Assembly: GCA_023381565.1 (NCBI GenBank)
Contig: JAMCRR010000096.1
Coordinates: 125,942-189,941 of the forward strand
Length of the DNA stretch: 64,000 bases
Source of the DNA: Chloroflexota bacterium
Lineage (GTDB): Bacteria; Chloroflexota; Anaerolineae; Anaerolineales; Anaerolineaceae
Direction: 5' to 3'
In this document: positions 16,804 to 25,550 of the stretch, piece by piece
How the letters are laid out: each line of letters begins with the position of its first letter
How positions within the stretch are numbered: the first letter of the stretch is position 1
Translations under genes and position numbers: made by a program
Notes under the pieces: generated by a model
Databases searched by the model: none
Told to the model about the DNA's origin: nothing
Seen by the model: the letters and a program-made list of their open reading frames with translations, nothing else

Positions 16804-17040
16804 ATGGCTGGTACGTTAGATGATGTCAAAGCAGTGATCACTGATGTGATGAAAATTGACGCAGCAAATATCTCCCTTGATACTCGATTTATCGAGGATT
16901 TGCGGGCGGATTCTATGGACCAGTTCTTTTTGATCGATGGTTTCTGTGAGAAATTCGGGCTGAACATTTCAGACGAGGATGCGCGCGAGATCAAATCGGT
17001 TGGCGATGCCGTCCGGTACATCGATACGCATAAGAATTAA
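16804..17040 (+). CDS. acpP: Acyl carrier protein
   Basis: 78 residues, acidic and helical. The phosphopantetheine site is RADSMDQFFLI with Ser at about residue 38; most ACPs have DSLD, so the Met and Gln here are slightly unusual. GLNISDEDAREIKSVGDAVRYI matches helices III and IV. A GAGGAGG lies seven bases before the ATG. It stands alone, with its own promoter and terminator, and no fatty-acid synthesis genes nearby. It carries acyl chains for fatty-acid or other acyl transfer; the atypical motif leaves open a specialised ACP. Confidence 0.9.
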   Translation: MAGTLDDVKAVITDVMKIDAANISLDTRFIEDLRADSMDQFFLIDGFCEKFGLNISDEDAREIKSVGDAVRYIDTHKN

Positions 17041-17123
17041 TCTCCCTGGGGAATTCTCCTGAGGGGATGATCTACTTCCCGGTCGAGCGCAAAATGCATT
17101 TCGACCGGCTGGTTTTGATAGAA

Positions 17124-17169
17124 GAGGAAGAAAAAACGTCTTATCGTTATTTCTTCCTCCTCTGTTTTT
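17124..17169 (+). terminator. Terminator of acpP, possibly bidirectional
   Basis: GAGGAAGAAAAAACG (17124-17138) pairs with CGTTATTTCTTCCTC (17145-17159), one mismatch, 6-nt loop, with five T at 17165-17169. The A-rich 5' arm means it may also stop the facing sucD transcript. Confidence 0.85.
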
Positions 17170-17177
17170 GGGCGGTC

Positions 17178-18044
17178 TTATCCTATCAATAGATGGGGAA
17201 TTTCTTCGGGATGTTTTGCCACACGTACGCCGGCTCTCTGCAGGGCTTTGATCTTATCGGCTGCTAATCCTTCACTGCCCTCGATGATCGCTCCGGCGTG
17301 GCCCATCCGCTTGCCGGGTGGGGCAGTTTGACCAGCGATGAATGCAACCACCGGTTTCGTCATCTCATTGGCAATATATTCGGCGGCTTTTTCCTCGTCG
17401 CTTCCGCCAATTTCTCCGATCAGAACGACCTGATCGGTGTGGGGATCAGCCTCAAATAATTCCAGGACTTCGATGAATTCTGTGCCTTTAATTGGATCGC
17501 CACCAATACCTACACAGGTGCTGGAACCAATCCCCGCCAATTTCATCGCGTAAAGCACCTCGTAGGTCAAAGTCCCCGAGCGAGAGACAACCCCAACATT
17601 CCCGGGAATGGCAATATCTCCCTGGATGATGCCAACTTTTGCCTCTCCAGGGGAGAGCAGCCCCGGGCAATTCGGCCCGATCAGGCGCGCACCTTTTTGA
17701 TTAATATAGTTTTTGGCTTGCATCATATCCAGAATTGGAATACCTTCGGTGATGCATACAATTAACCCGATACCTGCATCGGCAGCTTCAAACAATGCAT
17801 CTGGAGCTGCTCTGGCCGGGACGAAGATGATTGAGGTATTCGCTCCGGTGGCTTCGACGGCAATCTTCACTGAATCGAACACAGGAACTTTTCCGTTCAA
17901 GACCCATTCGCCACCTTTCCCGGGGGTGACTCCAGCGACAATATTCGTGCCGTAAGTAAGCATCTGCTGGGTGTGGAACAATCCCTCATGCCCGGTGACA
18001 CCCTGGACGATCAGGCGCGTATTCTTATTGACCAGGATGCTCAT
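17178..18044 (-). CDS. sucD: Succinyl-CoA synthetase, alpha subunit
   Basis: 288 residues. With SucC it interconverts succinyl-CoA and succinate with ATP or GTP formation. [18 protein letters not shown] is the CoA-binding N-terminus, and [14 protein letters not shown] and [10 protein letters not shown] follow. The active-site His lies in [13 protein letters not shown] start at the ATG at 18044 because AAAGGAGG lies five bases upstream; the longer frame from 18089 adds a non-homologous basic stretch. It overlaps the sucC end by 20 bp. Confidence 0.96.
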   Translation of the reverse strand: MSILVNKNTRLIVQGVTGHEGLFHTQQMLTYGTNIVAGVTPGKGGEWVLNGKVPVFDSVKIAVEATGANTSIIFVPARAAPDALFEAADAGIGLIVCITEGIPILDMMQAKNYINQKGARLIGPNCPGLLSPGEAKVGIIQGDIAIPGNVGVVSRSGTLTYEVLYAMKLAGIGSSTCVGIGGDPIKGTEFIEVLELFEADPHTDQVVLIGEIGGSDEEKAAEYIANEMTKPVVAFIAGQTAPPGKRMGHAGAIIEGSEGLAADKIKALQRAGVRVAKHPEEIPHLLIG

Positions 18045-19182
18045 CGCTGCCTCCTTTGGCTGCGTTAACCGCCTTTTGCGCTGCATCAACCAGAGTGCTC
18101 GCGGTGATCATGTGAGCATCATTTAGCAGCCGGCGTCCCTCCTCAGCGTTGGTTCCCACGATGCGGGCGACCATTGGAATGCGAGGTTTGACCTCCGCCA
18201 GAGCGGAAAGAATACCGCGCGCCACCTCATCGCCACGGGTAATTCCCCCGAAAATATTGAACAGTACGGCTTTCACATTGGGATCGGTGAGGATGATGCG
18301 TAAGGCTGCGGCGACTTTCTCAGCGCTCGCGCCTCCTCCAACATCCAGGAAGTTTGCCGGCTGGCCGCCGTATAATTTTATGATGTCCATGGTGGCCATG
18401 GCCAGACCTGCGCCGTTGACCATGCAGCCAATCTCACCATCTAACTTTATATATGATAAGCCGTACTTGCGGGCTTCGATTTCGGATGGATCCTCCACAT
18501 CTAGATCGCGCATCTCGGCCAGGTCGGGGTGGCGGAACAAAGCATTATCGTCCAGGACCATTTTCCCGTCCAGGGCAATCAGGCGTTTATCGGATGTGAT
18601 CACGAGGGGATTGATCTCGGCGAGTGTGGCGTCGCATTGAATATACGCTTCCCAGAGACCGTGAGCAATTCCGCCGAAAGCTCGCCAATATTCGCGGGGC
18701 AAATCGATGCTGGCAGCAATGTCGCGCGCCTGATAATTGCGCAGCCCGAGAAGGGGATCGATATGCACTTTGATGATTTTTTCGGGACTCCGGTGGGCGA
18801 TCTCTTCGATATCAATCCCCCCTTCGGAGGAAGCCATCATCACCGGTTTGGATTCTGCCCGGTCGTTGGTGATGGCGATGTAAATCTCTTTATCGATATT
18901 GGCCGCTTCATCTACCAGGACCTTCCGGACGGGAAGGTTCTTGATTTCCATAGCTAGTATTTGTGTAGCCAGGTCTTCAGCTTCTTTAGGCGATTTTGCC
19001 AGACGAATTCCACCGGCTTTTCCGCGCCCTCCAACCAATACCTGTGATTTAATAACGACGCGGCTACCCAATTCTTCAGCGATTTGTTTCGCTTCGCTTG
19101 CCGTAGCCGCTACACGTCCTTTAGGTATAGTGACACCAAATTTTGAAAAGATTTGTTTTGATTGGTATTCGTGAAGTTTCAT
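18025..19182 (-). CDS. sucC: Succinyl-CoA synthetase, beta subunit
   Basis: 385 residues. An ATP-grasp domain opens with [17 protein letters not shown], with [20 protein letters not shown] in the nucleotide site. LAEINPLVI is the metal-binding motif. The CoA-ligase domain has [24 protein letters not shown] and [13 protein letters not shown]. The beta subunit sets nucleotide choice; I cannot tell ATP from GTP here. A minus-strand TATAAT near 19245 may be its -10. It is first of the sucCD pair. The 256-bp region upstream separates it from the SPFH operon and holds a hairpin. Confidence 0.97.
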   Translation of the reverse strand: MKLHEYQSKQIFSKFGVTIPKGRVAATASEAKQIAEELGSRVVIKSQVLVGGRGKAGGIRLAKSPKEAEDLATQILAMEIKNLPVRKVLVDEAANIDKEIYIAITNDRAESKPVMMASSEGGIDIEEIAHRSPEKIIKVHIDPLLGLRNYQARDIAASIDLPREYWRAFGGIAHGLWEAYIQCDATLAEINPLVITSDKRLIALDGKMVLDDNALFRHPDLAEMRDLDVEDPSEIEARKYGLSYIKLDGEIGCMVNGAGLAMATMDIIKLYGGQPANFLDVGGGASAEKVAAALRIILTDPNVKAVLFNIFGGITRGDEVARGILSALAEVKPRIPMVARIVGTNAEEGRRLLNDAHMITASTLVDAAQKAVNAAKGGSDEHPGQ

Positions 19183-19354
19183 CCACCCTCCCTAAGGCTT
19201 CGACGCAAGATGCTCCATAACAGGGCCTGTTCTCAAACCTGATAAATTATACCATGTTGTATTTAATCCACTGGTGCCTCTCAATAAATCATAAGGTATA
19301 TCCTAAAGATTTACCGCGGACAGCCCGGCGGCTTATCCAGGTTGATTAATACCA

Positions 19355-19388
19355 ACAGGCATTGCGGGCTTTTGCCAGCAATACCTGT
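19355..19388 (-). terminator. Hairpin after the SPFH gene
   Basis: On the minus strand ACAGGTATTGC pairs with GCAATGCCTGT over 11 bp, one of them G-U, with a 12-nt loop. No T tract follows, so a terminator role is only likely. It lies about 50 bp after the SPFH stop. Confidence 0.45.
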
Positions 19389-19438
19389 AGTCGTAGGATG
19401 AAGCTGTTGGACAGAGATGTGGAAGAGATGTGGATAAG

Positions 19439-20503
19439 TTATCCGTTCAGATAGGCATCCAATGCATCTTTGCTGATGCGGTAAGCGTTCCCAATTTTCC
19501 TGGCCTTCAGATCACCCGAGGTAATGGCAGCCATTACGTCTTCTTCAGAGACCCGCAGATATGCTGCGGCTTCGGTAGGCGTCATGACATCGGATGTTGG
19601 GGGTGGCGTGCCGCCGCCGGAGGATGGACCTTCAGGAGCTTGGGCGTTACCGGTCTTGCCCGTCATTCCCTGGAGCGATTGGGAAATTACGTTGCCAATC
19701 CCCATACCGGCGCCAATACCAGCGGTCAACCCTGCACCGCCGCTGGGGTTTTGGGCAGCCTCTCTTAATGCATCCGCGGCCTGGAGTTGCGTATAGGTGG
19801 GCATATCCAGCATACCCATTGCGCGCAGTTCTTCAGCAGATTTATCGGATGGTTTAAGGTTGCCTATATAGAAGGATTTAAGGGTCAAACCCAGTGCCGC
19901 GAAGTCGTCTTGCGCCTTCGCGCGCACACCTGCTCCAAGCTCTTCAGTTAGACCAATCAATTGAATCACGCTGTTTTTTGCAGCCGTTTCGCCAAGCAGA
20001 TCCTGTAGTTTCGAGAGCAGCATGGTCCGCAGGCGGTTATCTATATCGACCATATTGTAAGTGCCCTGAGCGCCAACCACCTGAGTGACGAACTGCAGCG
20101 GGTCTTTGACCTGGAAGCTGTACGTGCCGAAGCCCTGGAGCAAGGCCACGCCTAGGCCCATTCCAGGGTTGCGCACGATGATAGGCTGCGGTGTGCCCCA
20201 CTTGCGATCTACAAACTCACGCATGGATACATAGTACACTTCAGCAATGAACGGCGTCCGGTCGTTGAATGCTTTCCCAATGAAATCAATGACCTTGGGA
20301 ATGTTGTAAGTAGCAATGGTGTGCCGCCCCGGTCCGAATGTGTCTAATGCGTTGCCATCGCGGACGAAAACAACCCGCTGCGCTTCTCGGACAATTACCT
20401 GAGAGCCGATCCGTAGATCAGCCGGCCCTGTCTCCGGGAACCGGTGGACGATCTCATCCATCATTTCGCTCGGGTATTCGACTACGTCAAATATTCTAGC
20501 CAT
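19439..20503 (-). CDS. SPFH-domain protein with C-terminal excisionase-type HTH
   Basis: 354 residues. Residues about 30-230 form an SPFH (band 7-like) domain of the virion-core or YdjI type: VIVREAQRVVFVRDGNALDTFGPGRHTI, VYYVSMREFVDRKWGTPQPI, and QVVGAQGTYNMVDIDNRLR. A Gly-rich linker (about 250-305) contains GAGMGIGNVISQSLQGM. The last 48 residues are a MerR/excisionase helix-turn-helix: MTPTEAAAYLRVSEEDVMAA then GNAYRISKDALDAYL. Related SPFH proteins often end in a zinc ribbon; an HTH in that place is unusual. It lies behind a coiled protein gene, with one promoter for both. Possible membrane-stress scaffold; DNA or protein binding by the tail is inference. Confidence 0.88.
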   Translation of the reverse strand: MARIFDVVEYPSEMMDEIVHRFPETGPADLRIGSQVIVREAQRVVFVRDGNALDTFGPGRHTIATYNIPKVIDFIGKAFNDRTPFIAEVYYVSMREFVDRKWGTPQPIIVRNPGMGLGVALLQGFGTYSFQVKDPLQFVTQVVGAQGTYNMVDIDNRLRTMLLSKLQDLLGETAAKNSVIQLIGLTEELGAGVRAKAQDDFAALGLTLKSFYIGNLKPSDKSAEELRAMGMLDMPTYTQLQAADALREAAQNPSGGAGLTAGIGAGMGIGNVISQSLQGMTGKTGNAQAPEGPSSGGGTPPPTSDVMTPTEAAAYLRVSEEDVMAAITSGDLKARKIGNAYRISKDALDAYLNG

Positions 20504-20593
20504 GTTTCTATCTCCGTAAGGGATTTATGATATCGGAGTATCTGGTATCCGTCGTTTCTAAGACGCCCGATTGTATCGAAACAATCGGACTGC

Positions 20594-21139
20594 TTATTGC
20601 GAGGGAAGCTGCGCCCCGGTTGTTTCACTGCCCAGAATCACTTCGGAGCGTTTGTCGAATGTTTCGACGCACTGCCGGGCAGAGGTAGTCAGGTTACGGA
20701 TCGAAGCCGGCAAACCATCTGTGCCAATCGATGCCTCGACGTTATCAATTGCGGAGCTTACCTGATCGACCATCTGCAACATCGAATAATCGTATTGGTA
20801 CACTCGGGCTAATTCTGCCTCATTGATTTTTACTGCATCGAAGAAGCCCGAATAGCCATATGACGCGGTTCGTACCCGATCGATAAACTGGCGGAGTTTG
20901 ATTGCGGCTGCTTCCAGATCATCCACATAGGTCAGCGCACCCTGGCTAATCAAATCTCGCTGTAGTGCTGATACTCTCTGCCACAATTCTTCAAAATGGT
21001 TGGCAATTGTCTCGCGCAGGAGTTTGTCAGACGCACGTCGATTTTGTCTTTCAATATAACCGCTGAAACCCGGAACTTTGCTCATGATTTTCTTGAATAT
21101 ATCTTGATCCGCGGTTACCCGGTCAAATAGATCGCTCAT
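20594..21139 (-). CDS. Unknown helical protein, partner of the SPFH protein
   Basis: 181 residues, mostly helical and charged, without membrane segments. It opens MSDLFDRVTADQDIFKKIMSK; the middle stretch ERQNRRASDKLLRETIANHFEEL and the region QLRQFIDRVRTASYGYSGFFDAVKINEAEL look like coiled coils. I do not recognise a domain. It is 90 bp upstream of the SPFH gene on the same strand, behind a strong promoter and with TCCTCC on the plus strand marking its ribosome site (AAAGGAGG). In other bacteria SPFH proteins are paired with small helical partners such as PspA-like proteins; this could be such a partner, but no PspA signature is visible. Confidence 0.8.
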   Translation of the reverse strand: MSDLFDRVTADQDIFKKIMSKVPGFSGYIERQNRRASDKLLRETIANHFEELWQRVSALQRDLISQGALTYVDDLEAAAIKLRQFIDRVRTASYGYSGFFDAVKINEAELARVYQYDYSMLQMVDQVSSAIDNVEASIGTDGLPASIRNLTTSARQCVETFDKRSEVILGSETTGAQLPSQ

Positions 21140-21210
21140 TTTTCCTCCTTTGGGGGGATCAAAGGTTGTTTATCGGGATCGATTTATGGTAAAACCCTCT
21201 ATGCGGTAAC

Positions 21211-21239
21211 ATTATAGCCTGAAACCTTTTGTAGTACAA
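21211..21239 (-). promoter_or_regulatory. Promoter of the SPFH operon
   Basis: On the minus strand TTGTAC (21239-21234), 17-bp spacer, TATAAT (21216-21211). Confidence 0.75.
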
Positions 21240-21608
21240 TAGATTGAGAAGCGGCACATAACTTGCACCCAATTGAGAAATGTGTGTCAGCTCCCAACCG
21301 GGACAAATTTCTTGTAAGGTTATTGTAATCTAACGAGTCGCCTTTTTTTGTATAATAGGGTTTGAAAGATACCTGATTACCAGTAATTACTATACTTTAG
21401 GATTTCATTGAACTGAGCATGGACGCTCATCACCGCCGATAGTAAGACGCCTGAGGATTGAGGCTTTGCATACTCCATACGTAATGGCTCAATTTAGTTT
21501 TCTCATGTAAGGCGGTGAGGGGGTCTTGGGTGAAATCGCCGGCGCAGTCATGCAATTCGCTCATCCTTGAATTTCAAGGAAGTCATCATAACATCGCAGG
21601 AGGGATTT
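21240..21608 (+). other. Non-coding leader before the Tad/Flp genes, possibly structured
   Basis: No ORF fits here. A TATAAT occurs at 21351-21356 without a good -35 at normal spacing. Between about 21434 and 21513 the arms TCACCGCC and GGCGGTGA enclose about 65 bases. These contain ATTGAG/CTCAAT and CCAT/ATGG arms, which together could fold as a branched RNA. A perfect CCTTGAATTTCAAGG lies at 21565-21579, just before the cpaB ribosome site. It does not match the c-di-GMP (GEMM) consensus I know. Regulatory RNA is a hypothesis only. Confidence 0.35.
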
Positions 21609-22724
21609 ATGGCTCAGGGATCCAGAAAAAGGGGTAGGATTTTTATCTACATCGCCCTGATTTTGATATTGGGGTTGGTGTTGGTCTGGGCATTGTTGAA
21701 AAATCCAGCAGGTCTGACCACACCAGGAAGTCCGGCAGCTGTGCCGACCACGGATTTGGTCGACATTGTTGTAACTACACAGCAGGTAGCTCGTGGGACT
21801 GAGTTCAGCGAGGCGGTCCTTACGACCATCCCGTATCCACGGTCCAACGACATACCTGGCACTTTCTTCCACAGCATCAGCGAAGTGGTGGGGAAAAGGG
21901 CTGGCATGGACATCACGCAAGGCGTTCCCTTGACCACGAGCATGGTGGCTGAAACGGCTGTGGGGTCTTCAGCGGCCTTTAAAGTTCCAAAAGGCATGGT
22001 AGCGATTTCCATCCCGATCAGCCAATTAACCAGCGTGTCTTATGCGCCGCAAGCGGGAGATAGCGTCAACATCATTTCCACGATGTTGTTCGTAGACCTG
22101 GATACCAATTACCAGACGGTTTTACCGAACCATATCGAAGCTTTGACCGCTCCGGGAACCGATACCGGCCAGGCTTTGAAACCCGTGACGGTCAGCGGAC
22201 AATATGATCGAGGGGCACCCGCACCCGTAGGGCGGATCGAGATGGATGGCGCGATCAACCAGCCCGTATACGTTGTTCCGTCAGAAAATCAGCGCCCACG
22301 GATGGTGAGCCAGACTTTGCTGCAGGATGTCCTAGTGCTGCAGGTGGGAGATTTCCCCGAGGAAACCACGCCCGTCGCAGCTGTTGCGACGCCACAACCC
22401 ACGGCGGTCCCCGCTAATCAGGGCGATCAAGGCACCCAGGCGCAAGTTCAACCAGCTGCTCCACCAGCGATGATGACCCTGGTTGTGACTCCTCAAGATG
22501 CATTGACGCTGAATTACATGATATACAGCGGAGCTCGGCTTACACTGGCCTTGCGCAGCGCTGGAGACAATCAGCGGGTGCAGACGGAAGCGGTCACCCA
22601 GCAATATCTGATGGACCAGTACAATATCCCCTTGCCCGCCAAACTGCCGTATACTACAGATCCGCGCATCGATGTCTTGCCTAGTTACGGTGTCGATACA
22701 GGATCTAACGTCACACCGCAATAA
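21609..22724 (+). CDS. cpaB: Flp pilus assembly protein CpaB (RcpC-like)
   Basis: 371 residues. A basic start (MAQGSRKRGR) and one membrane helix (IFIYIALILILGLVLVWALL) anchor the protein. A SAF/CpaB domain follows (VDIVVTTQQVARGTEFSEAVLTTIPYP and VGKRAGMDITQGVPLTTSMV, about 45-120). A C-terminal region has SISQLTSVSYAP-like GDSVNIISTMLF and later VVTPQDALTLNYMIYSGARLTLALRS. A Pro/Ala/Gln-rich linker lies near 255-290. CpaB proteins assist secretin and pilus assembly in Tad systems. I use the ATG at 21609, with GGAGGG five bases upstream; the longer reading from 21567 lacks a ribosome site. Confidence 0.87.
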   Translation: MAQGSRKRGRIFIYIALILILGLVLVWALLKNPAGLTTPGSPAAVPTTDLVDIVVTTQQVARGTEFSEAVLTTIPYPRSNDIPGTFFHSISEVVGKRAGMDITQGVPLTTSMVAETAVGSSAAFKVPKGMVAISIPISQLTSVSYAPQAGDSVNIISTMLFVDLDTNYQTVLPNHIEALTAPGTDTGQALKPVTVSGQYDRGAPAPVGRIEMDGAINQPVYVVPSENQRPRMVSQTLLQDVLVLQVGDFPEETTPVAAVATPQPTAVPANQGDQGTQAQVQPAAPPAMMTLVVTPQDALTLNYMIYSGARLTLALRSAGDNQRVQTEAVTQQYLMDQYNIPLPAKLPYTTDPRIDVLPSYGVDTGSNVTPQ

Positions 22725-22808
22725 ATATTATCCATCCCAAACCTGATTTCTGGATTGGAGGAAAGAGATCTGGGTTAATAGATACTGCGATGAATTTGGA
22801 GTAAGGGT

Positions 22809-24047
22809 ATGGCGGCAACCGAAAAAATTCGGGTTTTAATCGTGGATGATGTCCCTGAGACCCGGGAGAATATCCGTAAGCTATTGCAATTCGAAGGGGA
22901 TGTCGAGGTTGTGGGCGCGGCTCGGACAGGTCGTGAGGCTATCTCGATCGCCGAGGAGACCAAACCCGATGTCGTGTTGATGGACATCAACATGCCAGAT
23001 ATGGATGGTATTGAAGCTACTGAGGCCATCCGCCGGAAGGTATCCTTTTCCCAAATCATCATTCTATCGGTACAGGCTGATCCGAGCTATATGCGTAAGG
23101 CAATGCTGGTTGGGGCACGCGATTTCCTGACCAAGCCTCCTGTTATCGACGAGCTCAACTCCGCCATTCGCCGGGCGGGGGTGATGGCCCACGAGGAAAA
23201 AATCAAGGCAATGACGTCTGCATCGCAGATGGCGGGAGGCTCGGTTCAGATCCCTTCTAATGGGGTCGATGCAAATGGGAATGTCATCGTGGTCTACAGC
23301 CCAAAGGGAGGGACGGGCTGTACTACTATTGCAACCAACCTGGCGCTAAGCCTGCGAAGCCCCGAATCGAAAGTTGCTCTAATCGATGGCAACCTCCAGT
23401 TTGGCGACATTGCGGTCTTCTTGAACGTTCAGGGGAAAAATACTATCCTTGACCTGGCGACGCGTGTCGATGACCTGGACCCCGACATCGTTCATGAGGT
23501 GATGGTCGATCATGGCGCGTCAGGAGTTCATATCCTGGCAGCGCCTTCCAGACCCGAGATGGCTGACAAAGTAACCGCAGATCAGTTCAATAAGATCCTG
23601 CAATTCATGCGCCAGCTTTATGACTTTATCGTCGTCGATACATCTTCCTATCTATCAGAAATTGTGTTGGCGGCGATGGACATCGCGGACCTTTTGGTTT
23701 TGGTCACCACTCAAGATATCCCTGCAATCAAGAATACGAAGACTTTTCTAAGCCTGATCGATGGGATGCACATCAATCGCCAGCGGCTGGTTTTTGTCTT
23801 GAACCAGTACGATAAGCGGATTGCGATCACCCCTGAAAAAATCTCGGAAAGCCTGAGGCAGGAAGTGGTCGGGGTTATCCCCCTGGATGAACGGACGGTA
23901 GTCAGCGCGGTCAATCGGGGTGTACCTTTTGTGATGGATAACAAGACTCAACCCGTCTCTCGCAGTGTATTATCGTTAGCCGAGCTGGTGCGAGACCGTG
24001 TGAATAAATTCGAAGTTCCCGAATTGGACAAAGTATTGAAAAGGTAA
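22809..24047 (+). CDS. cpaE: CpaE-like protein: receiver domain plus ParA/MinD ATPase
   Basis: 412 residues. Residues 1-125 form a response-regulator receiver: RVLIVDDVPETRENIRKLL with acidic pocket, VVLMDINMPDMDGIEAT with the phospho-Asp, and the lysine in FLTKPP. A ParA/MinD ATPase follows at about 155-400 with the deviant Walker A SPKGGTGCTTIATNLAL and FIVVDTSSYLSEI. In Tad systems CpaE/TadZ places the pilus apparatus in the cell. The receiver here looks complete, so phosphorylation could control localisation; no kinase gene is nearby. GGAGTAAGGGT precedes the ATG. Confidence 0.92.
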   Translation: MAATEKIRVLIVDDVPETRENIRKLLQFEGDVEVVGAARTGREAISIAEETKPDVVLMDINMPDMDGIEATEAIRRKVSFSQIIILSVQADPSYMRKAMLVGARDFLTKPPVIDELNSAIRRAGVMAHEEKIKAMTSASQMAGGSVQIPSNGVDANGNVIVVYSPKGGTGCTTIATNLALSLRSPESKVALIDGNLQFGDIAVFLNVQGKNTILDLATRVDDLDPDIVHEVMVDHGASGVHILAAPSRPEMADKVTADQFNKILQFMRQLYDFIVVDTSSYLSEIVLAAMDIADLLVLVTTQDIPAIKNTKTFLSLIDGMHINRQRLVFVLNQYDKRIAITPEKISESLRQEVVGVIPLDERTVVSAVNRGVPFVMDNKTQPVSRSVLSLAELVRDRVNKFEVPELDKVLKR

Positions 24048-24068
24048 GCGGGGTAAGGAGAAAATATC

Positions 24069-25472
24069 ATGTCATTGTTAAAAAGATTACAAAATTCCGA
24101 GAGCAACCAGAACCCACCGGCGGGGACCCCTCCTCCTGATGGATCAAAACCCACCCAATTTAACCCAAGGAGAATGGTCGCCCCGGCCACGCCATCGCAG
24201 CAAGATACTTATCAAGACCTTAAGACTCGCGTCCAGAATAAGCTGCTTTCTGGGCTGGATCCAACGATGGATGTCTCCAAGGTGAATGAGGTCCGGCGGA
24301 CAATCCAGGAGCTTTTCGAGCAGATTTTGAATGAGGAGAATATCGTGCTCTCTCGCCCGGAAAGGGCACGCCTTTTCGAGCAAATAGCCGCAGAAATCCT
24401 GGGCTTCGGACCCTTGCAGCCGCTGCTGGAAGATGAGACGATCACAGAAATTATGGTAAACGGCGCCAAGAATATCTATATTGAGCGGGCAGGGAAAATT
24501 ATCCGGGTGCCGGTAACCTTCGAGAGCAACGATCATGTGATGAGGATTATCGACAGAATTGTGGCGCCGATGGGCCGGCGCGTTGACGAGTCCAGTCCAT
24601 ACGTCGATGCTCGCCTTCCAGATGGATCTCGTGTCAATGCGATTATTCCTCCCATTTCATTGGTAGGTCCGGTCCTGACCATCCGTAAATTTTTCCGGAT
24701 CCCGCTTTCCGTCGATCAATTGGTATCTTTTGGATCGATCACTAATGAAGCCATGCAATTCCTGAAGGCGTGCGTCGAATCGCGCATCAACCTGGTGATT
24801 TCTGGTGGCACAGGCTCAGGCAAAACCACCCTGCTGAACGTTCTATCTGGATATATTCCTACTGACGAGCGTATCATTACGATTGAAAACGCGGCAGAGT
24901 TGCAGCTCCGGCAGGAGCACGTCGTCACATTGGAATCTCGCCCCCCGAACATTGAAGGTAAAGGCGAAGTCACAATTCGCCAGCTGGTCATCAATGCTTT
25001 GCGCATGCGCCCCGACCGGATTATCGTAGGAGAGATCCGCGACGAAGCCGCTGTGGACATGCTCCAGGCCATGAACACCGGCCATGATGGCTCAATGACC
25101 ACATGCCACTCGAACAGCCCGCGCGATACCCTGGCACGTATCGAAACCATGACCATGATGGCAGGCATGGAACTCCCTATGCGCGCCATCCGTGAGCAGA
25201 TTGCCTCAGCCATCGATTTGGTCGTCCACCAGGAAAGAATGCGAGACGGCAGCCGTAAAGTGGTCAATATCACCGAGGTGACCGGCATGGAGGGAGAGGT
25301 CATCACGATGACAGATGTGTTTGTCTTTGAGCAGACAGGTTTCGAAAATGGCCGGGTAGTCGGGAGGCTCAGACCCACCGGGTTGCGGCCCAAGTTTATG
25401 GACAAGATCGAGGCCTCCGGGATTCATATCCCGCCATCGATCTTCGGAGTAGGAGAACGCCGGAGATATTAG
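24069..25472 (+). CDS. cpaF: Tad pilus ATPase CpaF/TadA
   Basis: 467 residues. This secretion ATPase (type II/IV GspE family) powers Flp pilus assembly. The N-terminal part has EIMVNGAKNIYIERAGKI and RRVDESSPYVDARLPDGSRVNAI. The nucleotide site is Walker A ISGGTGSGKTTLLNVL, then RIITIENAAELQL (Asp box), Walker B RPDRIIVGEIRDEAAVDML, and the His box GHDGSMTTCHSN. Residues 1-60 are a Pro-rich, low-complexity leader. It lies 21 bp behind cpaE. It should act at the inner membrane with the TadB and TadC proteins encoded next. Confidence 0.96.
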   Translation: MSLLKRLQNSESNQNPPAGTPPPDGSKPTQFNPRRMVAPATPSQQDTYQDLKTRVQNKLLSGLDPTMDVSKVNEVRRTIQELFEQILNEENIVLSRPERARLFEQIAAEILGFGPLQPLLEDETITEIMVNGAKNIYIERAGKIIRVPVTFESNDHVMRIIDRIVAPMGRRVDESSPYVDARLPDGSRVNAIIPPISLVGPVLTIRKFFRIPLSVDQLVSFGSITNEAMQFLKACVESRINLVISGGTGSGKTTLLNVLSGYIPTDERIITIENAAELQLRQEHVVTLESRPPNIEGKGEVTIRQLVINALRMRPDRIIVGEIRDEAAVDMLQAMNTGHDGSMTTCHSNSPRDTLARIETMTMMAGMELPMRAIREQIASAIDLVVHQERMRDGSRKVVNITEVTGMEGEVITMTDVFVFEQTGFENGRVVGRLRPTGLRPKFMDKIEASGIHIPPSIFGVGERRRY

Positions 25473-25550
25473 GATAGGGATGGTAAGCAGTTGAGGATTA
25501 TTGGTTCTGCTTTAACCGGGTAATTCTGTGAGGGTTTTGGAGGACAGGTG

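Noticed and set aside
18045-18089. Extended start of sucD
   Set aside because: AAAGGAGG lies just before the ATG at 18044; the extension is not like SucD.
21361-21608. c-di-GMP (GEMM) riboswitch ahead of the Tad genes
   Set aside because: The conserved GEMM blocks (GGGCAAACC-like and GGGACGCAAAGCC-like) are absent; only generic pairing is seen.
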